64,000 nt of DNA, from NCBI RefSeq assembly GCF_900169065.1, contig NZ_FXZB01000003.1, positions 142,167-206,166 of the forward strand, given 5' to 3'. Each line of letters opens with the position of its first letter. The first letter of the stretch is position 1. The translations under genes and the position numbers were made by a program. Source of the stretch: Brevibacterium aurantiacum (GTDB lineage: Bacteria > Actinomycetota > Actinomycetes > Actinomycetales > Brevibacteriaceae). This document shows, in pieces, positions 8,975 to 18,116 of the stretch. The notes under the pieces were generated by a model. The model saw nothing but the letters and a program-made list of their open reading frames with translations. It searched no databases and was not told the DNA's origin.

Positions 8975-9868
8975 ATGTCGCAAGTCCCACAAGATTCAGC
9001 ACCGGCGAAGCAGAACTCCATGCCGAACAATGAGAACAACCCCTCGATTCCCGCGCTCTTCGACCTCAGCGGCCGCACCGCCGTCGTCGTCGGTGCCGGA
9101 TCCGGACTGGGTCAGGCGAGTGCGATCGGACTCGCCGATGCCGGTGCTCATGTCGTCGTCGCCGACCTCAACGTCGACGGCGCCGAGGAGACGGTGCGCA
9201 TCATCAGCCAACGCCAGGGAGATGCGGGAAGCACAGGCAAGGGCGGGCACAGCGCCACCGCCTCGCCGGGCGCCGAAGCCGCACGCGTGGACATCACCGA
9301 CTCCGAGTCGGTCAACGCCCTCGTCGCAGCTCACCCGGAAGCGCAGGTCCTCGTCATCACCCCGGGCGCGAACGTGCGCAAACGACTGCTGTCGACGACC
9401 GATGAGGAGTTCGACCGGGTCATCGACATCAACCTCAAGGGCACCTACCGTCTCATGCGCGGGTTCGGTGCCGAGATGGCCGAGCGCGGACGCGGCTCCA
9501 TCGTCACCTACTCCTCATTCCGAGCGCTGGCGATCGAACCGGGCCAGGGCCTCTACGCCGCAGCCAAGGCCGGGGTCGTGCAGCTGACGAAGACGTTGGC
9601 CAGCGAGCTGGGTCCGCAGGGCGTGCGCGTCAACGCGATCCTGCCAGGGCCCTTCGACACTCCTCTGACTCAGCAGATCAAGGCCGATGAGGAATGGTGG
9701 AACGCCTACGCGGAGAAGACCGCTCTGGGCCGTTGGGGCCAGTTGCACGAGATCGCCGGGCCGGTGCTCTTCCTCGCCTCCGACGCATCGACCTACGTCA
9801 CGGGACACTCGCAGCTCGTCGACGGCGGCTGGATGGCACAGGACGGTCGCTTCTCCCCGCGGCTGTAA
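8975..9868 (+). CDS. Short-chain dehydrogenase/reductase
   Basis: Classical SDR of 297 aa. The NAD(P)-binding GAGSGLGQ is at residues 40-47, the Ser of the triad lies in TYSSF (about 180) and YAAAK (about 193-197) supplies Tyr and Lys. The C-terminal SDASTYVTGHSQLVDGGW is typical of SDRs acting on sugar acids or 3-oxoacyl compounds, but the substrate cannot be assigned. I chose ATG 8975 because of the GGAAGGA SD at 8962-8968; the frame stays open further upstream. A Gly/Ser/Ala-rich insert of roughly 25 residues sits near residues 85-110, in the region between the early Rossmann strands. Confidence 0.88.
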   Translation: MSQVPQDSAPAKQNSMPNNENNPSIPALFDLSGRTAVVVGAGSGLGQASAIGLADAGAHVVVADLNVDGAEETVRIISQRQGDAGSTGKGGHSATASPGAEAARVDITDSESVNALVAAHPEAQVLVITPGANVRKRLLSTTDEEFDRVIDINLKGTYRLMRGFGAEMAERGRGSIVTYSSFRALAIEPGQGLYAAAKAGVVQLTKTLASELGPQGVRVNAILPGPFDTPLTQQIKADEEWWNAYAEKTALGRWGQLHEIAGPVLFLASDASTYVTGHSQLVDGGWMAQDGRFSPRL

Positions 9869-9946
9869 GTCTCCGGTCGTACGCAGTCGCGGCGGTCGTA
9901 CGCGGTCGCGTGCGACGGTCGTGACTGCTCGTGCAAGAATATTCGC

Positions 9947-11440
9947 ATGACCGCTCGAGACAACGTGCCCTCCCCTGCAGCGACCGAACGAACTCGGCTG
10001 AGCACTCAGCTGGTGCGTCGCAAGTCGATCACCAGCATGATCGAGGACACCCAGGACGCGTCCACCGGCGGTCTGCGCAGAACCTTCGGCGTCTTCCAGC
10101 TGACGATGATCAGCGTCGGCGCCACCTTGGGCACGGGCATCCTCGTCATCCTCGGTGAGGCTGTTCCGATCGCCGGTCCCGCCGTCTGGTTGGCCTTCAT
10201 CCTGGCCGGAATCACGGCCCTGCTCTCCGCTGTCAGCTATGCGGAGATGGCGGGTATGGTTCCGGTGTCAGGGTCGAGCTATTCGTATTCCTATGCGACC
10301 CTCGGCGAGGGTGTGGCCTGGGTCTGCGGGTGGTGCCTGGTCCTCGAATATGCGGTCTCCGTCGCCGCCGTGGCCGTCGGTGCCGCCGACTACGTCAATG
10401 AGACGCTGCGGATCTTCGGCCTGGAGCTGCCCGCGTCATTGTCGGCCGGCCCCGGCATCGCCGAGAGCCCCGGCGGAGTCATCAACCTCTCGGCCCTCAT
10501 CGTCGTCCTCCTCGCCACGGTCCTGCTCATGCGCGGGGCCAAGGAGTCCGGCATCGTCAACACGATCATCGTGTTCGTCAAGCTCGGCATCCTCGTGTTC
10601 TTCGCCATCGTCGCCTTCACCGCGTTCAAGGCCGGCAACTTCGAACCGCTGCTGCCCATGGGTGCTGCCGGTGTCACCGCCGCGGCATCGAGTGTGTTCT
10701 TCTCCTACATCGGCTTCGACGCGGCCTCGACCGCCGGTGAAGAGGCGAAGAACCCGAAACGGGACCTGCCGCGGGCGATCATCCTCTCGATGGTCATCGT
10801 CACCACCATGTACGTGCTCGTCGCCGTGGCTGCGATCGGTGCACGGCAGTGGCAGTGGTTCGAGACCGCGAAGGCTCCCCTGGTCCAGATCGTCCACGAG
10901 CTCACGCAGTCCAACCTTGCGGTCTTCATCTTCGCGGCCTCCGCAGTCCTCGCGATCCTCTCGGTCGTCATCACCGTCCTCTACGGACAGTCACGGATCC
11001 TGCTCACCATGTCCCGCGACGGTATGGTCCCGCGTGTCTTCGGCATCGTCTCCCCGCGGACCGGCACTCCCCTGGTGGGCACGCTCGTCACCGGTGTCCT
11101 GGTGGCGATCACTGCGGCGCTGATTCCGCTTGGCGAGCTGGCGAATGCCACGAGCATCGGCACGCTCTTCGCCTTCTGCCTCGTCAACATCGCCGTCATC
11201 TACCTGCGTGTGAAGCGTCCGGACCTGCCGCGCTCATTCAAGGTGCCCTTCGGCCCGGTCATTCCGATCCTCGGCTCGCTGGCGTGTGCGTTCCTCATGG
11301 TCAACCTCGGCGGAACCACCTGGATCGTCTTCGGCCTGTGGATGGTCGTCGGGTTCGTCGTCTACCTCACCTACAGCCGCCGCCACTCCCGCGTCGGCGC
11401 CCTCAGCGACAGCGACTACCGCGCGAGCATGGACGCCTGA
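9947..11440 (+). CDS. APC-superfamily amino acid permease (CAT/YfnA-like)
   Basis: 497-aa integral membrane protein with about 12 hydrophobic segments and the APC signature GATLGTGILVILGE in the first helix, then SYAEMAGMVPVSGSSYSY. The sequence is closest in type to cationic amino acid transporter homologues (FFSYIGFDAASTAGEE). It imports an amino acid by proton coupling; specificity is not readable. No clear SD precedes ATG 9947, and an AATATT box ends only 5 bp upstream, so the mRNA may be leaderless. A hairpin terminator follows. Confidence 0.9.
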   Translation: MTARDNVPSPAATERTRLSTQLVRRKSITSMIEDTQDASTGGLRRTFGVFQLTMISVGATLGTGILVILGEAVPIAGPAVWLAFILAGITALLSAVSYAEMAGMVPVSGSSYSYSYATLGEGVAWVCGWCLVLEYAVSVAAVAVGAADYVNETLRIFGLELPASLSAGPGIAESPGGVINLSALIVVLLATVLLMRGAKESGIVNTIIVFVKLGILVFFAIVAFTAFKAGNFEPLLPMGAAGVTAAASSVFFSYIGFDAASTAGEEAKNPKRDLPRAIILSMVIVTTMYVLVAVAAIGARQWQWFETAKAPLVQIVHELTQSNLAVFIFAASAVLAILSVVITVLYGQSRILLTMSRDGMVPRVFGIVSPRTGTPLVGTLVTGVLVAITAALIPLGELANATSIGTLFAFCLVNIAVIYLRVKRPDLPRSFKVPFGPVIPILGSLACAFLMVNLGGTTWIVFGLWMVVGFVVYLTYSRRHSRVGALSDSDYRASMDA

Positions 11441-11459
11441 GCCGCGATACGGTTCGCTC

Positions 11460-11520
11460 AACCTCCCGATGTCACAAAACCTCCCCGGCGCCGGGCACTT
11501 TTAGTGACGTCGGGGAGGTT
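11460..11520. terminator. Bidirectional terminator between permease and rlmB
   Basis: Inverted repeats lie between two convergent genes. A 10-bp perfect stem can form between 11478-11487 and 11511-11520, or a longer imperfect one between 11460-11475 and 11504-11520, so two mutually exclusive foldings are possible. Confidence 0.7.
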
Positions 11521-11539
11521 CAGTTCGGGCTGGTCGCTG

Positions 11540-12475
11540 TCAGCCGCGGCGGGTGCGGGCGACTTCGTAGAGGGAGACGGCCGCAGCGATTCCCGCGTTG
11601 AGGGACTCCGTGGTCGCAGCGATCGGGATCGAGACGATCTGGTCGCACTTGTCGGCGATGAGACGCGAAATGCCCTTGCCCTCGGAGCCGACGACGATGC
11701 ACAGCGGGTCGCGGCTGAAGGTCAGCTCCGGCAGCTCGACCTCACCGTCCATGTCGAGTCCGACGACGAAGACGTTCTGTTTCTTGAGCTCGTCGATGGC
11801 GCGCGCCAGGTTGACGACCTGGGCGACCTTGATGCGGGCGGCGGCACCGGCGGAGGTCTTCCACGCGGCGGCGGTCATCGAAGCGGCACGACGTTCGGGG
11901 ATGATGACCCCGTGCCCGCCGAAGGCAGCCGCCGAGCGCACGATGGCGCCGAGGTTCCTCGGGTCCGTGATGCCGTCGAGGGCAACGAGCAGCGGAGCCT
12001 CGGCCCGGTCGGCTGCGACCTCGAGCAGGTCACGGGGCTCGGCGTAGTCATACGGCGGGATCTGTAGGGCGATGCCCTGGTGGATCGCGTCATCGGTGAG
12101 CCGGTCGAGGTCGGGCTTGCTCGCCTCGAGCATCGAGATGCCGCGCTTGGTGGCCAGGGTGATGGCCTCACGGACACGGTCATCGGAGTCGATGCGACCG
12201 GCGACGTACATCGCGGTTGCCGGAACGTCCTCGCGCAGAGCCTCGAGCACCGAGTTGCGCCCGGCGACCATGTTCGGACCGTTCTCCTTCTTGCGGCGCC
12301 TGGCCTGGTTGGCGCTGGAGGCCTTCTTGGCCGCTGCCGTCTTGTGCGCCTTGTGATAGACGCGGTCCTCGGCCTTGGGCGTGGGCCCGCGGCCCTGCAG
12401 GCTGCGCTTGTTCTTGCCGCCGGAGCCCTTGGTCGGGCCCTTCTTCGAGCCGCCGGAGCGTGGGTTGGAAGCCAT
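11540..12475 (-). CDS. rlmB: 23S rRNA 2'-O-ribose methyltransferase, TrmH/RlmB family
   Basis: SpoU-family (SPOUT, knotted) methyltransferase of 311 aa. The Lys/Arg-rich N-terminus (1-65) is typical of actinobacterial members. The substrate-binding domain starts at MVAGRNSVLEAL. The catalytic SPOUT domain has DGITDPRNLGAIVRSA, a CIVVGSEGKGIS-type SAM loop and the C-terminal ESLNAGIAAAVSLYE. SD AAGGA lies upstream of ATG 12475. It follows cysS in the same direction, the usual arrangement in actinobacteria. The exact methylated nucleotide (G2251 in E. coli) is by homology. Confidence 0.93.
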   Translation of the reverse strand: MASNPRSGGSKKGPTKGSGGKNKRSLQGRGPTPKAEDRVYHKAHKTAAAKKASSANQARRRKKENGPNMVAGRNSVLEALREDVPATAMYVAGRIDSDDRVREAITLATKRGISMLEASKPDLDRLTDDAIHQGIALQIPPYDYAEPRDLLEVAADRAEAPLLVALDGITDPRNLGAIVRSAAAFGGHGVIIPERRAASMTAAAWKTSAGAAARIKVAQVVNLARAIDELKKQNVFVVGLDMDGEVELPELTFSRDPLCIVVGSEGKGISRLIADKCDQIVSIPIAATTESLNAGIAAAVSLYEVARTRRG

Positions 12476-12553
12476 GTGATTCCTTAAGAGTCGTAGGTGG
12501 TGGCGAACCGGAGTCCGTCACCGGGAGAGATTTTCTGAGCGAAGTGCGGTGGG

Positions 12554-14011
12554 TCAGCTGTCTTTGACGTGGTAGCGGTAGCCGTCGGCCGTGTCCTCGA
12601 TGACGATTCCGGCAGATGCCAGACTGTCCCGGATCGCATCGGCGGTGGCGAAGTCCTTCTCCGCCTTCGCCGCAGCCCTCTGTGAGGCGAGCGCATCGAC
12701 GAGGGAATCCAGCGCCGTTTCCACCGTCGCATTCGTTCCTGACTGAGCCCATGCCTCGGCGCTGGGATTGACTCCCAGGATATCGAGCATGAGCTCCACC
12801 TCGGCGACGATCTGCGTGAGCTGGCTCCGATCCTGACCGGAGTCGAGGAGCTTCGCACCCTCGGTGACCGTCGCGAAGACCACGGACAGCGCACGGGGCA
12901 CGCCGAGGTCGTCGTCGAGCGCCGCTGCGAACTCCGCGGGCACGTCGACGCCGCGAGTGCTGTAGCCGTCGCTGACTTCGGGAAGTGCGGGAGCATCCTC
13001 GCCGAGAGTCTGCCGGGCACGCTGCAGGAAGTTCGCCAGGCGGTCCAGCGAGGCCGTCTGCCGGTCCATGGCCTCGGGTGAGAACTCGAGGATCGACCGG
13101 TAGCTGGCACCGGTGAGGAAGAAGCGCACGGCCAGCGGGCTGTAGCGGTGGAAGAGTTCGGAGGCGAAGACCGAGTTGCCGAGCGACTTCGACATCTTGT
13201 CCCCGCCCACATTGAGCAGGCCCGAATGCATCCAGATATTGGCGAACCGGTCACCGGCCGCGCGTGACTGGGCCAGCTCGTTCTCATGATGAGGGAAGCG
13301 CAGGTCAAGCCCGCCCCCGTGGATGTCGAAATTCTCGCCGAGGTACTTCGTCGACATGGCCGAGCACTCGATGTGCCAGCCCGGTCGGCCCCGACCCCAG
13401 GGAGCCGGCCACGAGGCGGTGCCGGGCTCGCCGGGCTTGTGCGCCTTCCACAGCGCGAAGTCCCGGGCATCCTTCTTGCCCCGCATGTCCGCATCGTTCG
13501 CGGGTTCCATGTCCTCGAGGCGCTGGTTGGTCAGTTCCCCATAGTCCGCCCACGAGGTGGCCGCGAAGTAGACATCGCCGCTGTCATCGAGTGCCGGGTA
13601 GGCATACCCCGCGTCGATGAGTCGATCGATGAGTTCGATCATCTCGGTGATGTGCCCGGTGGCGCGGGGTTCGTAGCTGGGTGGCAGCACGTCGAGGGCG
13701 GCATAGGCCTGGGTGAAGGCCCGCTCGTATTTGAAGGCGTGGGCGAACCAGGGTCGCCCCTCCTCGGCGGATTTCGACAGGATCTTGTCGTCGATGTCCG
13801 TGACGTTGCGGACCAAGGTGACGCTGTAGCCGCGGTACATCAGCCAACGACGAAGCTGGTCGAAGACCGAGGCCGAGCGCAGGTGGCCGATATGTGGCTC
13901 GCCCTGCACCGTGGCACCACAGACGTAGATGCCCACGTGCCCGGCATTGACGGGGCGCAGTTCGTCGGTGGTGCGGCTGGCGGTGTTGTACAGAGCGATA
14001 GTCACGCACAC
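12554..14011 (-). CDS. cysS: Cysteinyl-tRNA synthetase
   Basis: Class-I aminoacyl-tRNA synthetase charging tRNA-Cys. The HIGH motif appears as PHIGHLRS, the zinc/Cys-binding residues include Cys in YVCGATVQ and the GWHIECSAM segment, and KMSKSLGN is the ATP-binding KMSKS loop. It has the usual DALR/C-terminal anticodon region and normal length (485 aa from GTG 14011). GTG 14005, giving MTIALYN, is an equally good start; neither has a clear SD. Normally adjacent to ispF in relatives; here separated from it by about 6.5 kb. Note that a CysS-like paralogue, MshC, joins cysteine in mycothiol synthesis; the full length and DALR region favour the tRNA synthetase. Confidence 0.95.
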   Translation of the reverse strand: MCVTIALYNTASRTTDELRPVNAGHVGIYVCGATVQGEPHIGHLRSASVFDQLRRWLMYRGYSVTLVRNVTDIDDKILSKSAEEGRPWFAHAFKYERAFTQAYAALDVLPPSYEPRATGHITEMIELIDRLIDAGYAYPALDDSGDVYFAATSWADYGELTNQRLEDMEPANDADMRGKKDARDFALWKAHKPGEPGTASWPAPWGRGRPGWHIECSAMSTKYLGENFDIHGGGLDLRFPHHENELAQSRAAGDRFANIWMHSGLLNVGGDKMSKSLGNSVFASELFHRYSPLAVRFFLTGASYRSILEFSPEAMDRQTASLDRLANFLQRARQTLGEDAPALPEVSDGYSTRGVDVPAEFAAALDDDLGVPRALSVVFATVTEGAKLLDSGQDRSQLTQIVAEVELMLDILGVNPSAEAWAQSGTNATVETALDSLVDALASQRAAAKAEKDFATADAIRDSLASAGIVIEDTADGYRYHVKDS

Positions 14012-14300
14012 AAGTCTACCGGGGACAAGCGCTGTGTTGCTGTCTGCGCGGGCATCATGACTCGGGGACGACTATGAGGTGTCCGACATTTGATACGAGA
14101 GTGTTACACAGCTCACGTGACTTGGGGCACGTTTCATAGTGACCTCCCAGTATGCTGGGGAGCAAGTCAACGCGACCGCGCCCGCTTCATCACGAGGCTA
14201 TCCTCGTAGGCGGTACGCTCGCTTGCCGGCGATTTCGTCACAGCAGACCGTCATACCGGCATCAGCCTCACAACAATGTGGTTGGACAGAAAGGAACACC
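14012..14300 (+). other. 289-bp non-coding leader between cysS and metP
   Basis: No gene is apparent. A small hairpin (CCTCCCAG at 14143-14150 with CTGGGGAG at 14155-14162) lies in the 5' part. The metP frame remains open here, but the strong SD downstream argues against coding. No known riboswitch could be recognised by eye. Confidence 0.5.
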
Positions 14301-15869
14301 GTGTCTTCCACCAAAGCACCCCAGAGGGAGGTCTTCGCCACCCGCGGCGCGTTCATCTTCGCAGCCATCGGGTCGGCAGTCGGCCTCGGCAATATCTGGC
14401 GCTTCCCGTACATCACGTACGACAACGGCGGCGGCGCCTTCATCATCCCCTATCTCGTCGCTCTTCTGACAGCTGGCATTCCGCTGCTGTTCTTCGACTA
14501 CGCAATGGGCCACCGGTCCCGCGGCTCAGCGCCGCTGGCGTTCCGGATGGCATCGAAGGTCGCCGAGCCCATCGGCTGGTTCCAGACCGGTGTGGCCTTC
14601 TTCATCGGCATCTACTACGCAGCCATCATCGGCTGGGCCGGGTGCTACATGTTCTTCTCCCTCAACCAGGCATGGGGCGATGACGCGACCGGGTTCTTCA
14701 CCGAGACGTTCCTCCACGCCAGCGACCCGGGCATCTCGTTCGAGTTCGTCCCCGGCATCCTGATTCCGATCATCCTCGTGTGGATCGCCACGCTGGGAAT
14801 CCTCCTGGCCGGTGTGCAGAACGGCATCGCGCGATTCTCGAAGATCTTCATCCCGCTGCTGGTCGTCCTGTTCCTCGCGCTCGTTGTCCGGGCCCTGTTC
14901 CTGCCGGGCGCCTTCGACGGCATCAACGCACTGTTCACCCCAGACTTCGCTGCGCTGGCAGATCCGGCAGTATGGATCGCGGCCTATGGGCAGATCTTCT
15001 TCTCACTGTCGATCGCCTTCGGCATCATGATCACCTACGCCTCCTACCTGAAGCGGAAGACGAACCTGACCGGTGCCGGACTCGTCGTCGGCTTCTCGAA
15101 CTCCGCGTTCGAGATCCTCGCCGGAATCGGCGTCTTCGCAGCTCTCGGCTTCATGGCTGCGGCGCAGGGCACGCAGGTCTCCGAGGTTGCCGAGAGCGGC
15201 ATCGGACTCGCGTTCATGGCGTTCCCGACACTGATTTCGGAGATGCCGGGAGGCGCGCTGTTCGGCTTCGCCTTCTTCGCCTGCCTCGTGTTCGCCGGGC
15301 TGACGTCGATCATCTCGATCGTGCAAGTCCCGATCCAGGCCGTGCGTGAGAAGTTCGGCCTCGGCGACAGGGCGTCGACCTTGCTCGTCGGCGGAATCAT
15401 GGCGGTCATCTCGATCCTGCTCATGCCCACCGTCACCGGCCTCTACGTCCTCGACACGATCGATGCCTGGGCCAACAACATCGGCATCGTCGGCGGTGCC
15501 GTCGTCGCGCTCATCACCATCGGCTGGATCGCCCGCAGACTTCCTGTCCTGCGTGATCACCTCAACGCGATCTCGAGCTTCAAGGTGGGCTGGCTCTGGA
15601 TGATCATCCTCGGCGGTCTCACGACCATCGTGCTCATCTACATGCTCATCACCCAGATCATGACCTACTCGACCGAAGGCTACGAAGAGTATCCAGCCGT
15701 CCTCACGGGCACCTTCGGCTGGGGCATGATCGGACTGCTCATCATCGCCTCGATCGTCCTGACCCTGATCAAATGGCCCCAGAAGACACTCGACGCGGCC
15801 GAAGCGGCCGTCGCCGATTCTGTGGCCGAAAAGAATCGCACAAACACCACTCACGGAGGAGCACACTGA
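14301..15869 (+). CDS. metP: Sodium-dependent NSS transporter, MetP-type methionine/alanine importer
   Basis: 522-aa neurotransmitter:sodium symporter family protein with about 12 membrane segments. The N-terminal FAAIGSAVGLGNIWRFPYI segment is the conserved NSS sodium/substrate site, followed by NGGGAFIIPYL. GTG 14301 was chosen over upstream in-frame starts because of the AAAGGA SD (14290-14295) and because family members begin just before the first helix. The stop overlaps the next start, which encodes a MetS-like peptide; the pair matches MetPS, the methionine/alanine importer described in Corynebacterium glutamicum. Specificity is inferred from that pairing. Confidence 0.9.
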   Translation: MSSTKAPQREVFATRGAFIFAAIGSAVGLGNIWRFPYITYDNGGGAFIIPYLVALLTAGIPLLFFDYAMGHRSRGSAPLAFRMASKVAEPIGWFQTGVAFFIGIYYAAIIGWAGCYMFFSLNQAWGDDATGFFTETFLHASDPGISFEFVPGILIPIILVWIATLGILLAGVQNGIARFSKIFIPLLVVLFLALVVRALFLPGAFDGINALFTPDFAALADPAVWIAAYGQIFFSLSIAFGIMITYASYLKRKTNLTGAGLVVGFSNSAFEILAGIGVFAALGFMAAAQGTQVSEVAESGIGLAFMAFPTLISEMPGGALFGFAFFACLVFAGLTSIISIVQVPIQAVREKFGLGDRASTLLVGGIMAVISILLMPTVTGLYVLDTIDAWANNIGIVGGAVVALITIGWIARRLPVLRDHLNAISSFKVGWLWMIILGGLTTIVLIYMLITQIMTYSTEGYEEYPAVLTGTFGWGMIGLLIIASIVLTLIKWPQKTLDAAEAAVADSVAEKNRTNTTHGGAH

Positions 15870-15973
15870 TGGGTACCTCAGCAATCGTCATGATGGTCAT
15901 CGCCATGGTCACCGTCTGGGGCGGCCTCATCGCCGCAATCATGCACCTGCGTAAGCACCCGGACCAGGAGTGA
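15869..15973 (+). CDS. metS: MetS-type small subunit of methionine/alanine importer (34 aa)
   Basis: A 34-residue single-span membrane peptide: MGTSAIVMMVIAMVTVWGG forms the hydrophobic helix and a short basic/acidic tail HLRKHPDQE ends it. ATG 15869 overlaps the metP stop (TGATG) and has a GGAGGA SD inside the metP end. Length, topology and position match MetS, which is required for MetP activity in C. glutamicum. A terminator follows. Confidence 0.88.
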   Translation: MGTSAIVMMVIAMVTVWGGLIAAIMHLRKHPDQE

Positions 15974-16018
15974 TCACCGCCGAAAGGCAGTGATCTCACA
16001 CTGACGATCCGATAGCTC

Positions 16019-16066
16019 GGAGGCGGTTCGACACCTGGTGAAAGGAGTCGAGCCGCCTCCTTTGCT
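16019..16066 (+). terminator. Rho-independent-type terminator after metPS
   Basis: Stem formed by 16019-16032 and 16047-16060 (GGAGGCGG arm against CCGCCTCC, one bulge), followed by TTTGCTCT. Confidence 0.8.
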
Positions 16067-16218
16067 CTGCCTGCCTGCTGACCTGAATTCTCATTCGGTG
16101 AGCACACTGGTCGTGAGCGCCATGCCTGGTTAGGGTGGGGGCTGTACGAACTCATCGTCGGGCGAACTCAGCCGTTGACAACGCATTGAGCACACCGCCC
16201 AGAGCACTAGGAGACGCA

Positions 16219-17310
16219 ATGCCACAGACTGTCAAAGGTGTCATCTCCCGCAGCAAAGGGGCGCCGGTCGAACTCACAGACATCGTCATCCCCGACCCGG
16301 GACCCGGCGAGGTCGTCGTCGACGTGAAGTCGTGCGGCGTCTGCCACACGGACTTCCACTACCGCGAGGGCGGAATCAGCGACGACTATCCGTTCCTGCT
16401 CGGCCACGAATCGGCCGGCACGGTCTCAGAGATCGGCGAAGGCGTCACCGACGTCGAGGTGGGCGACTTCGTCATCCTCAACTGGCGCGCCATCTGCGGT
16501 GAGTGCCGGGCCTGCAAGCGCGGCGAACCCTGGTACTGCTTCGACACCCATAACGCTTCGCAGAAGATGACCCTGCCCGACGGCACCGAGCTCGAAGCCG
16601 CACTGGGCATCGGGTCCTTCGCAGAGAAGACCCTGGTCGCGGCCGGACAGTGCACCAAGGTCCCCGAGGCTGATCCCGCTGTCGTGGGTCTGCTGGGCTG
16701 CGGTGTCATGGCCGGAATCGGTGCCGCCATCAACACCGGCGAGGTCACCCGCGGCAAGACCGTGGCCGTCATCGGCTGCGGCGGCGTCGGCTGCTCGGCT
16801 ATCGCCGGTTCTGCGCTGGCCGGTGCCGGCACGATCATCGCCCTCGATCTCGATGACAAGAAGCTCGACTGGGCGAAGGATCTCGGAGCCACCCACACGG
16901 TCAATACCCGCGGCAAGAGCGAGGACGAAGTCGTCGAGGCCATCCAGGAACTCACCGGAGGCTTCGGCGCCGACGTCGTCATCGACGCGGTCGGCCGACC
17001 TGAAACCTGGCGACAGGCCTTCTACGGCCGTGACCTCGCGGGCACCGTGGTGCTCGTGGGCGTGCCGACCCCGGAGATGGAGCTGAGTGTTCCGCTGCTC
17101 GACGTCTTCGGCCGCGGCGGTCGCCTCAAGTCCTCCTGGTACGGTGATTGCCTGCCCGAACGGGACTTCCCAATGCTCGTCGACCTGTATCAGCAGGGAC
17201 GCGTGCCTTTGGAGAAGTTCGTGTCTGAGCGCATCGGGCTCGGCGACGTCGAGGAGGCATTCGAGAAGATGAGTCAAGGCAAGGTACTGCGATCGGTGGT
17301 GGAGCTCTGA
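16219..17310 (+). CDS. mscR: S-(hydroxymethyl)mycothiol dehydrogenase
   Basis: Zinc-dependent medium-chain dehydrogenase, 363 aa, which oxidises the formaldehyde-mycothiol adduct to S-formylmycothiol with NAD. Catalytic zinc ligands are Cys42 (CGVCHTD) and His63-Glu64 (GHES). The structural zinc site is Cys93, Cys96, Cys99 and Cys107. The Rossmann motif is [12 protein letters not shown]. The [15 protein letters not shown] context and the following MBL hydrolase are characteristic of the actinobacterial enzyme (also called AdhE/FadH). ATG 16219 has an AGGAGA SD (16209-16214). The stop overlaps the next start. mshA in this window supplies an early step of mycothiol synthesis. Confidence 0.92.
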   Translation: MPQTVKGVISRSKGAPVELTDIVIPDPGPGEVVVDVKSCGVCHTDFHYREGGISDDYPFLLGHESAGTVSEIGEGVTDVEVGDFVILNWRAICGECRACKRGEPWYCFDTHNASQKMTLPDGTELEAALGIGSFAEKTLVAAGQCTKVPEADPAVVGLLGCGVMAGIGAAINTGEVTRGKTVAVIGCGGVGCSAIAGSALAGAGTIIALDLDDKKLDWAKDLGATHTVNTRGKSEDEVVEAIQELTGGFGADVVIDAVGRPETWRQAFYGRDLAGTVVLVGVPTPEMELSVPLLDVFGRGGRLKSSWYGDCLPERDFPMLVDLYQQGRVPLEKFVSERIGLGDVEEAFEKMSQGKVLRSVVEL

Positions 17311-17981
17311 TGACGGCAATCGAACATCTGGTCACGTCTGGAACGTTCTCGCTCGACGGCGGAACCTGGGATGTCGACAACAACGTCTGGATCATCGGCG
17401 ACGACTCCGAAGTCATCGTCATCGACCCCGCGCATGACGTCAATGCCATCGCGGAGAAGGTCGGGGCGCGTGAGGTCAAAGCGATCCTGCTGACCCACGG
17501 TCACGACGACCATGTGGGAGTCGTGCGCGACTTCGCACATCGCGTGGGCAACCCGCCCGTCCACCTCAATCCCGAGGACCATATCCTCTGGGACATGACC
17601 TACGAGGGCTACCGGCCCGATGCGGAGATCTCCGACGGCGACACCTGGCACGTCGCCGGGGTCAGGATCAAGGCACTGCACACGCCGGGCCACTCCCCCG
17701 GTTCGACCTGCTTCTTCATCGAAACAGGACTGCCGATCCCAGCCTCGGCCGGTGCCGGCAGTGCCGTCGGGCCTGTCCTCTTCTCCGGGGACACACTGTT
17801 CAACGGCGGTCCGGGAGCCACCGGACGTTCCCATTCGAGCTTCGACACGATCATCGCCTCGATCAGGGACGTCCTGTTCAAGCTCCCCGACGCCACCATC
17901 GTCCTCACCGGACATGGTGAGCCGACCTCGATCGGCGCCGAAGCGCCGTCGTTGGACGATTGGATCAAACGCGGAGAGTGA
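17310..17981 (+). CDS. MBL-fold metallo-hydrolase coupled to mscR (probable S-formylmycothiol hydrolase)
   Basis: 223-aa glyoxalase-II-like metallo-beta-lactamase fold. The metal motif THGHDDH is at 62-68, with further ligands likely in HTPGHSPGS and FSGDTLF. The start overlaps the mscR stop (TGATG). Its constant pairing with mscR suggests it hydrolyses S-formylmycothiol to formate and mycothiol; this is inference from context. A perfect palindromic terminator follows. Confidence 0.85.
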   Translation: MTAIEHLVTSGTFSLDGGTWDVDNNVWIIGDDSEVIVIDPAHDVNAIAEKVGAREVKAILLTHGHDDHVGVVRDFAHRVGNPPVHLNPEDHILWDMTYEGYRPDAEISDGDTWHVAGVRIKALHTPGHSPGSTCFFIETGLPIPASAGAGSAVGPVLFSGDTLFNGGPGATGRSHSSFDTIIASIRDVLFKLPDATIVLTGHGEPTSIGAEAPSLDDWIKRGE

Positions 17982-18049
17982 GAGCCGCACACCAGTGAGA
18001 GTCGGAAACCTCTGACTCGCCGAGGTGGCGCCTGAGTTTCCCGGTTGAA

Positions 18050-18083
18050 GATGCCGTGGTCGCAGATCTGCGACCACGGCATC
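18050..18083. terminator. 34-nt perfect palindrome, probable terminator
   Basis: A palindrome with no mismatch centred on AGATCT, between the MBL gene and the next permease. An RNA hairpin of up to 15 bp with a tiny loop is followed by TCTTCGTTT. A double-stranded DNA-binding site is an alternative. Confidence 0.7.
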
Positions 18084-18116
18084 TCTTCGTTTGGGGTCGG
18101 AGGTTAGAATCATCTG

